From Rhipicephalus microplus (Eukaryota > Arthropoda > Arachnida > Ixodida > Ixodidae), in the NCBI RefSeq assembly GCF_043290135.1, contig NC_134705.1:37203771-37267770 (forward strand): DNA of 64,000 nucleotides. The letters run 5' to 3'. Of this stretch, positions 11,190 to 21,327 are shown piece after piece. The notes below the pieces were generated by a model, which saw only the letters and a list, made by a program, of their open reading frames with translations, searched no databases and had not been told where the DNA came from. The stretch's first letter is position 1. Each line of letters starts with the position of its first letter. The translations under genes and the position numbers were made by a program.

Positions 11190-12140
11190 TTATTTTACAC
11201 ATTGGCTTATCGAGTCGTAGATGTACTGCATCTTATTCATGATTAATATTTTGTAACGCACTCGATATGTGTTTACTCTAGGTTGATTTCTAGCAATTTC
11301 GTATAGTTTTCGTCTCACATCACGAGTGGCTGCACAGAAATGTTCTGTGACGATTATGCCTTGCTCTTTAAGTGCTACTCGCGCAGAAAGCACTTTTTCT
11401 TTAGATTTGAAGTCCGAAAATTTAACAAATATTGGCCGACATTTGGTTGGTGCGTACGAATCCAACAGATGAGCGCGCTCGATTGCGTTGTTTGGTAGCG
11501 CGTCGAGTGTGCTTCTTAGGATGGATGCTTCTTAGAGTGTGCTTCTTAGGATGAATGCATCTTAGGATATCTTAGATCGAGATTGTTGCCACGATTCTTG
11601 AGAGTGTGAAATACCTCGAAAGATTACGTTATTACACTGGGAACAGTCCTCCTGTTCGTTCAGGCGAGCTTTGAAGTTCTCAATATGTTTATCAAACGAT
11701 CTCATCGACGCCTCCCTGCCATCAGCAGCCGGTTCTAAGTAAGTGATAGAACTATTTTTTGCTTATAACTCATCCAGCGTCTTCTGTAACTTTTCAACTA
11801 GAGTATCGATTTTCTTTTGGCTTGTCCTTATTTCTTTGACGTCGGTTGCTAACGCGCTTTGCACTCTGGCTGACTGAAATGACTAGGTGTGAAGGTGCTT
11901 AATGAGGTTAAATATGACTGCCATCCTTTCGGAGGGATCATCAGGTAATGAATCCATATCAAGCAAGGCCTTCGTACGCTTGTCAGGGCCCGGATTAGCT
12001 TCAATATCACCAGACAGAAGTAACAGGTAAACAATCGAAAAACAATCGCATGCAATAACGGCAAGCACTTCCGGGCACGGAAGCAGAATCAAACATCGAT
12101 TATCACTTTTCTTAGCATACAGGGAGCATGGTTTACACAC
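11190..12140 (-). pseudogene. LINE-G ORF1 remnant with N-terminal 2A-like motif
   Basis: The first segment (12140-11883, 85 codons) has a Cys-containing start, a hydrophobic stretch (residues about 25-43) and the motif GDIEANPGP at residues 44-52. A second segment in another frame (11465-11190) contains RPIFVKFSDFKSKEKVL and then RRKLYEIAR, which resembles the RNA-binding/C-terminal region of LINE ORF1 proteins ('RPI.VKF..F..K..VL'). ORF1 proteins bind the element's RNA in an RNP. The reading frame is broken between these parts (11466-11882). The segment at 12140 has no ATG in frame, so the start is unknown; it begins right after a splice-acceptor-like sequence (see 12141-12500). Confidence 0.65.
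11985..12011 (-). other. 2A-like ribosome-skipping motif in LINE-G ORF1
   Basis: The minus strand encodes GDIEANPGP, an exact match to the 2A core D-(V/I)-E-x-N-P-G-P, preceded by a leucine-rich stretch (IVYLLLLSG). In this class of motif the ribosome fails to join the last Gly-Pro pair and continues, giving two separate proteins. 2A-like motifs at the N-terminus of ORF1 are known from some APE-type non-LTR retrotransposons. Function here is inference; the downstream frame is broken. Confidence 0.85.
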
Positions 12141-13263
12141 CTGTAGAAGGCAGAAACGTGGAATTTACAGCATGCTGTCTCGGTGCATGCCTCCATGCCC
12201 ACTGAAGAAGCTGTTACAGCGCCACCCGCTTAAGTCCTGCGCTGGTAGTGACGTCATCGTAGAAAAAGGCCATGCGCAGATGGTAGGGGCGATGATACTT
12301 ACATCAGAGTTTGGGTTCTTTCAGCGCTGGGAGTAACGTGGCGGCTAACCATGACTGTGGAGCGGAAGCCACCACACACTCGTGGAACACGACGGAACTT
12401 GCTACGATGGCTGCAGCACCAAGAGCGAAGCCAGGTAAGCCTGCGAAAGGCAGAAACGTGGAATTTGCAGCATGCTGTCACGGTGCGTGCCTCCGAGCAC
12501 CAACATGGTTTTTTGTGTCGTGCTTTGCAGGGAACTCAAAAACATTCTCATGCAACACTTTCACAACGAGGAGTGTGCTCTGAGCTCTCTGTCCACTTCC
12601 CCGGAATATGTCGAGTATGCTTCAGTATGTCGTGCTGCGAGTGAAAACCAAATGACCTAATATTGTGCAGTAAAAACTCGGTCTCCGTTTTGAAAGCAGC
12701 CATCGGATGTCAAGATGATTAGAAGGTTACGGAAATATTTACAGGGAAGCAGTTGAGAGAGGAAGAGATTCATACTTACCATAGGTATGTATGGCATAGA
12801 GTCGGCAGGAGGTGTGAAAGAAAATTCAGGAGCAAGAGAGATAGAGTTGCACGCATGTGGGAAGTATTATTCGGGAGAAAAAGTGGTTATCTACTGCTTG
12901 CAAGACCAAACCAACTTTTTTTTTCCTACGAGGTGAGAAACTGCGAAGAAGAACTGCAAGACATTTTGGGAAGTAATTATTGGAACTGAATTTTACGCTG
13001 TAAGCTTCGCTGAAAATTCGGGAAGCTTTATGAGTGGAAGTAACTGCACCACTTCATTTAAGAATGACCAAAGCTATTTGTGTACCTTTACGCATACACT
13101 TTCCAAGCTACCTAGAATATTCCCGATTAGCACGCTCTTGGTCAACGCTGTTCTCAATGTAATCTATAACTTGCACTCTCGTCTTATGATTATGCCAAGA
13201 ATATTAATACAAAATAGTTAAATACACCATGGTGATATTCCTGCTTCAATGTGGTGCATTTTA
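12141..13263. other. Gap upstream of LINE-G with a 55-bp direct repeat
   Basis: A segment of about 55 bases is present twice, at 12145-12200 and 12441-12497, sharing gcagaaacgtggaattt. On the minus strand each copy ends in a pyrimidine-rich stretch and CAG, like a 3' splice site. Between them a GTAAGT sequence lies at the complement of 12297-12302. This may be the LINE-G 5' UTR or part of an unknown transcript. Short plus-strand frames at 12311-12660 and 12753-12989 have no domain I recognise. 13030-13263 shows nothing. Confidence 0.4.
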
Positions 13264-13608
13264 TTGATTCGAGTGCTTTCAGCAGGCGGCATGCCTCTTG
13301 TTGTTCCGAAGACGCTTTATGGTGAGATCATATGCATCTTGCCCTCCTCCATTCCAATTATACGTTTATGAGAGGATAACGTGCGGGGTATTCAGTGAGC
13401 CTCAATTAACAAGTATAAAGTGCCAGACAATAACGAACGAATTGGTCATGTGTGTGACATTTAGAAGAATGCAATATATTTTACTACCACTTCATTTGGT
13501 TCAAGAAATTAAGGAATGGAAATGTCAATTCAGACAATTAGTCCTAGAAATGATCGTAGTTGTGCCCCGGACATGGCCTTGATGAGATACAACGGTAGAT
13601 ATGCTCTT
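13264..13608. repeat. Duplicon copy B, part 1
   Basis: It matches bases 1-346 with scattered substitutions, from 'gattcgagtgctttcagc' to 'tatgctctt'. The match stops abruptly at 13608, where an inverted-repeat end begins. The rest of the duplicon resumes at about 28343. Confidence 0.85.
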
Positions 13609-13756
13609 CCCAAAGGGCATTGAAACTCCCTCGAACATCCGGATAAAGGCCGAACGTCCACGTCCTAAGCAGATGTTCCATGGGACATCCGAAGGATACT
13701 AATGTCGGTATAAATTTTTAAATCTGTTTGGCTTTCTTCAGCGGACGCCCCTGTAA

Positions 13757-13757
<1 letters not shown>
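13609..13757. repeat. Left terminal inverted repeat of the 14.7-kb insert
   Basis: About 100-150 bases that pair imperfectly with 28160-28342. They contain several GAACATCC/GGACATCC subterminal motifs (for example near 13635 and 13682). The match ends where the TA microsatellite begins at 13758. Confidence 0.6.

Positions 13758-13830
<73 letters not shown>
13758..13830. repeat. TA microsatellite, 73 bp
   Basis: Uninterrupted TA dinucleotides between the left TIR and the first copy of a 90-bp direct repeat. Confidence 0.97.
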
Positions 13831-13834
<4 letters not shown>

Positions 13835-14363
13835 TCTAACACACAATAATGCAAAGGATTGTATAGGGGAAGTTATTAGAACCAATGTAATGTAAATAAG
13901 AAGAAAGAAAATTGGGTGAGAAAATAACCTGCCATAAGCAGGAATCGCTTCGAATAACGCGTTCGTTACTTTAGCCGCTGAGCTAACACGGCGGCAATCC
14001 CTTCAGCCGCTTTGTTGGGTTTATATGTGCATTTAAACGTGGGAGTGTCAGTAAGCGCCATATGTAGCCACAGTGGCGAGTGTAGAACACCCTTTTATGA
14101 GGCTGCGTGGTGTCACGTAGCACGTGAACTTATTACGAGCATGCAGCTGACCAATAGTTCTTCGTATACAACTTAATGGCACTAAGTCTGCCAGTATGAG
14201 ACCATCGTTAATGAATAGGGGAAAGCGGTGTATACACAAGGGCTCGTTTTTTTGTGCTTTGACACAATAATAATGAGATCTAACAGACAATAATGCCAAA
14301 GAAAGTATAGGGAAAGTTATTAGAACCAATTTAATGTAAATAAGAAGAAAAAAAGAGGGTGAA
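13831..14363. repeat. Two 90-bp direct repeats around a tRNA-like stretch
   Basis: Bases 13831-13920 and 14274-14363 are near copies (both start GAGATCTAAC and contain gttattagaaccaat). They are spaced 443 bases apart, one after a TA tract and one before an AC/TA tract. The sequence between contains the tRNA-like region 13927-13996. I infer a microsatellite-associated repeat unit, partly duplicated. Confidence 0.7.
13927..13996 (-). repeat. tRNA-like SINE relic
   Basis: The minus strand shows an A-box-like TTAGCTCAGCGG (complement of 13975-13986) followed by an anticodon-arm-like region. The expected B box near 13940 is degenerate. It is not a functional tRNA gene. Confidence 0.45.
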
Positions 14364-14382
14364 AAAACTTTTCTTTCTTCTT

Positions 14383-14498
<116 letters not shown>

Positions 14499-14540
14499 GT
14501 GGGAGTAATAATTCAATGGGCCAGTTAGTCTTCGTAAAGG

Positions 14541-14740
14541 TATGGGATATGGCACAACGGGAGCGGTGTCAACAAGGATAAATATATTTATTTCCCAACA
14601 GTTTCGGGAGGGGTCCTCCCTTCATCAGGGCATGAGTTATATAACTTATCCCCTGATGAAGGGAGGACCCCTCCCGAAACTGTTGGGAAATACATATATT
14701 TATCCTTCTTGACAACGCTCCCGTTCTGCCATATCCTATA
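14541..14740. repeat. 200-bp fold-back palindrome (hairpin MITE-like)
   Basis: Two 100-bp arms meet at 14640/14641 with no spacer. I count about 7 mismatches between the left arm and the complement of the right arm. The arms share, for example, tttcgggaggggtcctccc. A transcript or single strand would form one long hairpin. No coding capacity. It ends at a short TA tract that abuts the LTR-C 5' LTR. Confidence 0.88.
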
Positions 14741-14757
14741 TATATATATATATATAT

Positions 14758-14928
14758 TGTAGACATTCATTAAGCACATCTACTATCTTTACACATGTTC
14801 ATCATCATTAGTGGTCGTCATCTTTATCTGCTGTGGGGACTTGGCTTGCCTGAGTTCTGTGCCTTAGGTGTGGTCGCTTCATCGTGTCTTCTGGGCCTAA
14901 TAAAGGTTGCTTTCACCGTTGCATGACA
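14758..14928 (+). repeat. LTR-C 5' LTR
   Basis: TGTAGACATT ... GCATGACA with TG/CA ends, 171 bp. An AATAAAG-type polyadenylation signal lies near 14899-14905. A possible primer-binding site starts TGG at 14934, a few bases inside the LTR end. Confidence 0.9.
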
Positions 14929-15019
14929 AGTCGTGGAGTGTGCTCTACGATCTTCCGTCCTCTCCCAGCCCGCTCTGCTTCCTGGAGCTCCGCTGAGTCG
15001 TCGTTTGTGACAGGTGTCT

Positions 15020-15998
15020 GGTAACGCCTCAAGACGAGCCAACCGGCGCTTCTGCGTCTACCTCTACGGCCCCGGCTACCGCGGCCTATTCATCGTGGAT
15101 TATCACCGCGCACCAGCGTGAGCCGCCCACGTTCGCGGGACTTCGAGGTGAAGATGTTGAGGAATGGTTGAACCAGTTCAATCGAGCGAGTTCCACTTAC
15201 AACTGGAATGATCCTACCAAGCTTCGCCGTGTTTCTTTCTATCTGACAGGCGTAGCGAAAACATAGTTGTTCAATCATGAAACTGGCATCACGGACTGGA
15301 CACGTTTCAAGCGACAGCTTCGCCAAACTTTCGGCACCGCGGTGGTTCGTTCAGCTCTCGCGAAGAAGACACTAGATTCTCCCAAGCAACAATGCGGTGA
15401 GTCCTACACACCGTACATAGAGGATGTGCTTGCTCTCTGTCACCGTTTCAGAACGTTTATGTCTGAATCAGAGAGAGTTCATCATCTATTGAAAGAGATC
15501 GGCATGGTCGCGTTTAGTGCTTTGGTCATACAAAACCCGATCACAGTCGCTGACGTTGTTGCCACTTGCCAACGCTTAGAGAAACTGGAGTCCCAACGGT
15601 TGCCACTGGACAGCGCTGAAAACACCACCACGACTGATGCCTCATTGCGTGGCATGATTCGGGCGATTATACGAGAAGAGCTGCAATCTTTCGGCCTCTC
15701 AATGACCCCGAGTCCAGCTCCCCTCTCCTACACTGTTTTGCGTGACGTTATCAAAGTGGAGTTGGCGTCCATGACCGGGCCAGCGTATGTAGACTCTCCA
15801 GTACCTCGACTCCAGCCGAAGTACGCACAAGTTTTCGCTGGCTCACCATCCGTCATACAACTGATGCCCGCACACTCGACGCCTGTCCCGCTGGCTTCGT
15901 TAACTCCGAGTGCGCCTAGCCAGCCCTTTCACCCACATTGGTGGCCGCCTTGTCTTATCTGTTATTACTGCGTCTATCATGGCCACAGTGCACGCTTC
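15020..15998 (+). pseudogene. LTR-C gag, 5' part, cut by LINE-H
   Basis: The capsid region reads PPTFAGLRGEDVEEWLNQFN near 15122-15180, then a TAG at 15264-15266 where the family has Trp, then an open frame from 15267. The frame ends in a retroviral-type zinc knuckle C-x2-C-x4-H-x4-C whose Cys codons start at 15960 and 15969 and whose last Cys is at 15999-16001. Gag builds the particle and packages RNA. The frame runs on by chance into the antisense LINE to 16448, giving a false 393-residue ORF. The rest of gag resumes at 18927. Confidence 0.82.
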
Positions 15999-16260
15999 TG
16001 TCGGAGGAGGAAGGGGATGAGGAGGAAGAAGAAAAAAAATGAAAGGCAGGGAGTTCAATCAGACGCACGTCCGGTTTGCTACCCTGCACTGGGGGAAGGG
16101 GTGAGGGGATTAAAGGAGAATAGAGAGAGAAGTGAAAGGCAACGTGTGTGTAGATGTGATCTTGTCCATTGCACGCTTATAAGCGGTCGCGTAGTCCGGT
16201 CGTCTTTAGAAAACTTAGCAGTGCTCGCGTCGCTTTGCTGGCCTGCGACGCGTACAGCCA

Positions 16261-17731
16261 TCAACCAAGGATCTTCTCTTCGGAGAAAGGTGTACTGTCT
16301 AGCGTATCTAACGTTTTGCGTAGCAAGTTGCGTTCGCTCGAAAAACGTTCACATGAACACAGTAGATGTTCTATTGTCTCGTAAGTGTCACACGATTCAT
16401 ATCGGGAGCTATCCGTCATTCTTATGCGAAAGGAGTACACCTTTGTAAAAGCTACTACTAACCACAGGCGGCACAGTAAAGCTGCATCCTGGCGGGAGAG
16501 GTCTGATAGAACTTGGAGCTTTCTTGATGGGTCCAATTTGTGTAGGCGGCGGTTCGTGACAATGAGGTCACTCAGCCAAGTTTCCGACATGGTGTTAGCG
16601 AACGAGTGAAGGCCCCTTGCAGCGTCGGTTCTCGACAATGGAATGGGGGTTGTCTGGGCGTCCGCGTGGGTGGATCGGGTAGCATTATCAGCAAGGTCAT
16701 TACCGACAATACCGCAATGTCCCGGTAACCACTGGAACACCACGTCATGTCCTTTTGATAAAACTTCGTGAATCACTTCTCTTATTTCATTCACTAGTTG
16801 TTGATTGTTCCTTTGTCGTAAAGCTGATTGCAAGCTCTGAAGCCTTGGGGTCGCAGAACACAGCCCATTTTTGAGGTCGGGCTTCGGCGATATAAAGTAT
16901 AGCAGCACGTAAGGCGGCAAGCTCCGCTACTGTGGATGTTGTCCTATGCGACAGTTTGAGCTTTATAGTGACCTGGTACGCTAGGATGACAACAGCACCT
17001 GTGGAGCTGTCAGCCGAGACCAATCCATTGGTGTAAATGTGGGTCCTCTGGCCGTATTTTTTGTTGCGTAGCGACAATGTCACCTGTCGTAGGACCACTG
17101 TTGAATGACGGCTCTTGTTTGTTATTCCCGGAGTAGTGAGGCACACCTGTGGTTGTTGTAGGCACCGCGGAGGTGACGCTGGTCTTGTTGCTGAAGTGAA
17201 GCCGAAAGGAAGGCATTCTCTATGGGCAGAAATAATCTTTGAAAACATCACTTGTGGTCTTTGAAGTGGCAACACTGCAACATGGTGACCAGTAACTCGG
17301 CAGAGGTGTCTTATGTGGGCTCTCGAATTGTCAGTGGTGATATATATTTGAATTAGATGCTCTCTTGCGATTATAATTGCCCCGTAGGTTGAGGTGCATC
17401 GTGGAAATCCTAAGCACACGCGTAGTGCTTGTCCTTGCAGACTTTCGAGGGTGCGGATGTTTGTCTTGCGCGTACTTGCCATTAACGGCAAGCTGTAGCG
17501 CAAAAATCCCAGAAACAGTGCCCTGTATAGCCGCATCATTGATCTTATCGATGTGCTCCAAGATTGTCCGCAGAGGAACCGCATTATATGGACGATGGAA
17601 ATTAGCCTTATCTTCAGGAAATTGCAGTGGGCACTCCACGAAAGGTCCCTGTCAATAATCACACCCAGGAAGCGATGGTTCTTCTGGTATGGAATATTTT
17701 GCCCATGGATGGTAGCGGGGTATTGTGTCAT
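16261..17731 (-). pseudogene. LINE-H RT C-terminus, RNase H and C-terminal zinc region
   Basis: The 17731-16787 frame covers the RT thumb and the start of RNase H (HIYTNGLVSADSSTGAV, where active enzymes have a first Asp in 'TDGS'; here N replaces D, then TVAELAALRAAI with the Glu, and the third box as VFCDPKASE). The 16920-16261 frame has QWLPGHCGIVGNDLADNAT (the last His/Asp box) and a C-terminal Cys/His motif near 16360 (CDTYETIEHLLCSC). The two frames overlap, so there is a frameshift at 16790-16920. The changed first Asp would by itself inactivate RNase H. Confidence 0.8.
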
Positions 17732-17800
17732 GGCTCTGCGAGTAAACGCAACGAATGCACATTCCTCCGTTGAGACGGAAAGACCTTGTTTGCGGAGATA

Positions 17801-18823
17801 TCAGCATGTCACGGTGACAGCCTGCTCGACTCTTGCACGTACTTGTAGACGAGTTACAGCTGAAGTCCATACACAAATATCGTCAGCATATATAGATATG
17901 AGGATAGTACTTGTCAAAATTTCACGAAGGCCTACCATCACGAGGTTAAATAAAGTAGGACTTAATACGGCGCCCTGAGGGACGCCCTGGGAGGTGTAGT
18001 AATTTGTGGTAGGTCCACCTGAGGTTTGTACGAAAAAGGACCTTCTCTTCAAATAATCCTGGATCCATTGGAACATCCGACCACCGACTCCAACAGCTTC
18101 CAACGAGTCTAGGATGACTTTATGTGTTACGTTATCATAAGCCCCTTTGACGTCGAGGAAGAGTGCCAGTGATATGCGCTTGAGGCTCTTCTGTAGCTGG
18201 GTAAATGTTGTGAAATCAATAACGTTGTCAAGAGATGACCTACATCGCCGAAAACCCGTCATGTAGTTTGGGTATACGTTGTAGCGCTCGAGGTACCATT
18301 CTAGGCGTGTAAGTATCATCCTTTCCATGACTTTTCCTACGCAACTTGCGAGGGCAACAGGGCGAAATGATGTCAAATCAAATGGTGACTTTCCTGCTTT
18401 GAGTAGTGGCACAAGTCGACTTATCTTCCAATCCTGGGGAACAATGCCCGCCTGCCATGAGTGGTTATTATAGCTTAACAACTGTCCCCTTGCCTCCTGT
18501 TGAAGGTTGGCTAGAGCAGCGTAGGTGATGACATCAAGTCTTGGTGAAGATGATCGTCGGGAAGCCGCCAAATATGTGTCAAGTTCTTCTATAGTGAAAA
18601 GATTGTCCAGTTCGGAGATGCGGGGTTCAGGGATAACACTCCTAATGGTGCCAGCGGACAAGGCGGACACACCAGCGATTCGCGTACAAAACTCATTTGC
18701 CACTTCAAGTTGGGTGTGGCCTAAATGTAGGGCTAAAGCCATGAAAGGATGTCTTTGTTGGGGAGTCGAGCGCAGGCCACGAATAGTGCTCGAGATGCGT
18801 GACAACGGCTTTCGGGAATCCAA
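17801..18823 (-). pseudogene. LINE-H reverse transcriptase, best-preserved frame
   Basis: A 340-codon open frame. In order it shows the RT0/finger motif WKISRLVPLLKAGKSPFDL, FRPVALASCVGKVMERMIL, palm A ALFLDVKGAYDNVTH, palm B SQGVPQGAVLSPTLFNLVM and palm C with the catalytic box intact as IYADDICVW. The protein would synthesise cDNA at the target site. The frame is lost just after the YADD box and continues in another frame at 17731. The endonuclease and ORF1 are missing because of 5' truncation. Confidence 0.88.
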
Positions 18824-18926
18824 TTATTCGCAGAATGATTTCCAGCGTTCCTGTTCAAGTTTGTCTAAACGTCGTTGTACTTTTTTCTGTATGCGTCGTG
18901 CCAGCCTCAAGTAACATATTGTCGGA

Positions 18927-19168
18927 AGCGTAAGCAGGACGAGCGTCGTGGATACGACACCTACGGACGGGATGAAGGGACAAGCTGGTACGCTTTCCAT
19001 CGTTGTCCTTATGATCCGCCGCTACGACGCTCACCGTCTCTAACTGTGACACCTGAGCCAACCACTTCTTACCACTCTAGTAGACGCCACTCACCATCAC
19101 CCTTCCGCCACTCCACGTCTCCATTGAGACCTGTCTCGCAATTCACCCACCAACGCCCGGAAAAGTAA
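18927..19168 (+). pseudogene. LTR-C gag, 3' part after LINE-H
   Basis: It continues the gag frame after the target duplication with a basic RS-rich tail (RKQDERRGYDTYG ... SSRRHSPSPFRHSTSPLRP) and stops at 19168. This arginine/serine/proline-rich end matches the tail of LTR-B gag. Confidence 0.75.
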
Positions 19169-19229
19169 CCTCTGCAGCTTTTAGAGGAAAATCTGCATTG
19201 AACGAAAAGACAGAAATTCCTCCAGTGCG

Positions 19230-20060
19230 TCCATATAATACGTTCCCTGTTTTATTAGAAGGTGTGTACGTGGACGCTTTAATCGACACTGGTGCTTGTC
19301 TGTGATTGATCGTTCCTTGTGCTCACGTTTGCGAAAAGTGACCACCCCTTATGATGGACCTACACTGCTCGCTGCTCAAGGGGACGCCATTAGACCTGCC
19401 GCTATGTGCACCACTCGTGTTTTCATAGCTGGTCTTCTCCATGTTGTGCAACTTGCCGTGCTGGGTTCATGTGTCCACCAGGTTATATTAGGCTGAGATT
19501 TTCTGTCTACGGCGAACGCTTTCATCTGCTCTCGAGAAAATGTTGTTCATATGATACAAAGTGACTACGCCCTTTATGCGGATGACAAGCCCGTTCGCTT
19601 GGTTGCTGAAGAAGATACCGAGCTACCACCGGGTCATCAATGAATAGTTACCATCACTTCTAATGTGATCGACTCTGGTGACGTTACGATGACGTGTTTG
19701 TCCAACCATCCATCTGCACGCTGTCTCGCAAGAGGTATAGCCCTTGCTTCAGGTCTAGCGCGGTTCCACGATGGCTCCGGACTTCTCCACGCTACAAACC
19801 AGGCGTCTGGGAAAATTCTCATTCCTAAAGGCACCACAATGGCTTGCGTTACCGAATCCCAGCCTGTCTCTGTTCCCCGCTTATCCCAGCGTGTTCTGAC
19901 CTTTTTCTATTGGACGTTCATGAAGCGTTTCTGTTCTTGCTGCGACTATTAGTTCAGAGCTGGTCTCTTCAAAGACAGATGAGTTGCTCACCTTGCTACA
20001 AAAGCATAGGAGATTGTTTGATGCTCATTCTTCATCTCTGGGACAGACGTCCATTATTAG
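19230..20060 (+). pseudogene. LTR-C protease region
   Basis: The aspartic-protease box reads ALIDTGAC with the catalytic Asp at 19285-19287. A frameshift or stop follows near 19301, then RLRKVTTPYDGPTL and the late motif VILG followed by a stop at 19494-19496 and DFLS, where the family reads 'GWDFLS'. Protease would cut the Gag-Pol polyprotein. Several stops, so inactive. Confidence 0.72.
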
Positions 20061-21327
20061 GCATCGTATCCAGACCGATGGCACTTTCATTGTACGCCGT
20101 CGACCATATCGCGTCTCTTCGTCCGAGCGTGAGGTCATTGAACAAAATGAAGCCTATATGATGCAACGGAACACTATAGGTCCCTCCGCAAGTCCTTGGT
20201 CATCCCCTGTTGTTTTAGTAAGGAAAAAAGATGGCTCCGTGCGATTTTGCGTGGACTACAGAGCACTTAATAACATTACCCGCAAGGATGTATACCCCAT
20301 GCCGCGCATAGACGATGCTTTGGATTCATTGCAAGGTGCCTAGTACTTCTCAAGCCTAGACCTGCGTTCGGGTTACTGGCAAATACCCATGCACGAGGAT
20401 GATAAAGAAAAGACAGCGTTTTCAACACCATATGGGCTGTACGAATTCAACGTCATGCCATTCGGCCTTTGCAATGCTCCAGCAACAATCGAGCGGATGA
20501 TCGACACACTTTTATGAGGCTTGAAATGGAAGACTTGCTTGTGCTATTTAGACGGTATCGTTATTTTTTCGTCAACTTTCCCTCAGCACTTGCAACGACT
20601 GCACGAAGTTCTCACGTGCCTTGCAAACGCAGGCCTTCAGCTGAACACCAAGAAGTGCCGTTTTGCGAGTAAGACGATTAAAGTGTTATGCCACATCGTA
20701 AGCAAGGACCATCTCAATTCAGACAAGATTTCCGCTGTCCAACACTTCCCGCGTCCTGAAAAAGCCAAAGTTTTCCGTAGTTTCCTCAGCCTCGCTTCTT
20801 ATTTTCGTCGATTCATTCGAGACTTCGCCTCAATAGCTTCACCATTGCACAAGCTGCTCGGATCAGGCGTCGCCTTTGTGTGGTCTCCTGAATGTGAAGT
20901 GGCGTTTGCCCAACTGAAGTGTGCACTCACATTCGAACCAGTCCTCTGCCATTTCGACGAAACAGCGCCAACGCTCCTGCATACAGATGCTAGTGGTCAA
21001 GGCATTGGTGGAATTCTCCTACAGCGAGACAAATCTTCACGTGAGAAAGTCGTCGCATACGCGAGCCTTGCACTTACCCCTGCCGAAAAGAATTATACCA
21101 TCACCGAACAGGAGTGCCTAGCGGTCGTATGGTCGATACAAATGTTCCGGCTTTATCTCCACGGCCGCCAATTTACTGTGGTTGTGGACCATCACGCCTT
21201 GTGCTGGCTCTCGGCAATCAAGAACTTGTCCGGCCACCTTCGTCGCTGGATTCTTCATTTACAAGAATACGACTTCGCGATTACATACAAGTCGGGAAAC
21301 AAACATCAAGACGCCGATGCTTTTTAG
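20061..21327 (+). pseudogene. LTR-C reverse transcriptase and RNase H
   Basis: RT begins [19 protein letters not shown] and goes through [35 protein letters not shown] and [16 protein letters not shown] at 20341-20343 and TGA at 20515-20517 break it. The catalytic box is YLDG instead of YLDD (Gly codon 20554-20556). RNase H follows with LLHTDASGQGIGGIL, YTITEQECLAVVWSI and [11 protein letters not shown], ending at TAG 21325-21327 where the family has a Ser codon in 'DALSR'. The loss of a metal-binding Asp makes RT inactive. Confidence 0.88.

Larger units (their letters stand above)
7752..12140 (-). mobile_element. LINE-G: nearly full-length APE-type non-LTR retrotransposon
   Basis: The minus strand carries, in 5' to 3' order, an ORF1 remnant (12140-11190) with a 2A-like motif, an APE-type endonuclease remnant (about 10980-10218), a linker (10136-9737) and an RT (about 9400-8059). 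It ends in an AAAT-type tail, seen on the plus strand as ATTT repeats at 7752-7781. About 4.2 kb remain after subtracting the SINE insertion at 9119-9309. Frameshifts and stops break every ORF. The layout fits CR1/L2/Jockey-like LINEs. The exact clade and the true 5' end are not resolved; upstream sequence to about 12500 may belong to its 5' UTR. Confidence 0.78.
16006..18919 (-). mobile_element. LINE-H: I/R1-like LINE (RT plus RNase H) inserted in LTR-C gag
   Basis: An antisense, 5'-truncated LINE with RT (18823-17801), RT C-terminus and RNase H start (17731-16787), and RNase H end plus C-terminal zinc region (16920-16261). TGTCGGA occurs at 15999-16005 and again at 18920-18926, a 7-bp target duplication right after the zinc-knuckle codon. 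A RNase H domain in the same polyprotein is typical of I/R1/LOA-type LINEs. Its 3' UTR spans 16260-16006. Confidence 0.88.

Noticed and set aside
13927..13996. A functional tRNA gene
   Set aside because: Only the A box is convincing; the B box and acceptor pairing are missing.
14541..14740. A CRISPR repeat pair or terminator
   Set aside because: The arms are inverted, not direct, with no spacer array; the setting is eukaryotic repeat DNA.
15267..16448. A single 393-codon gene
   Set aside because: Only the first two thirds are gag; the rest is antisense LINE-H sequence after the target duplication at 15999-16005.
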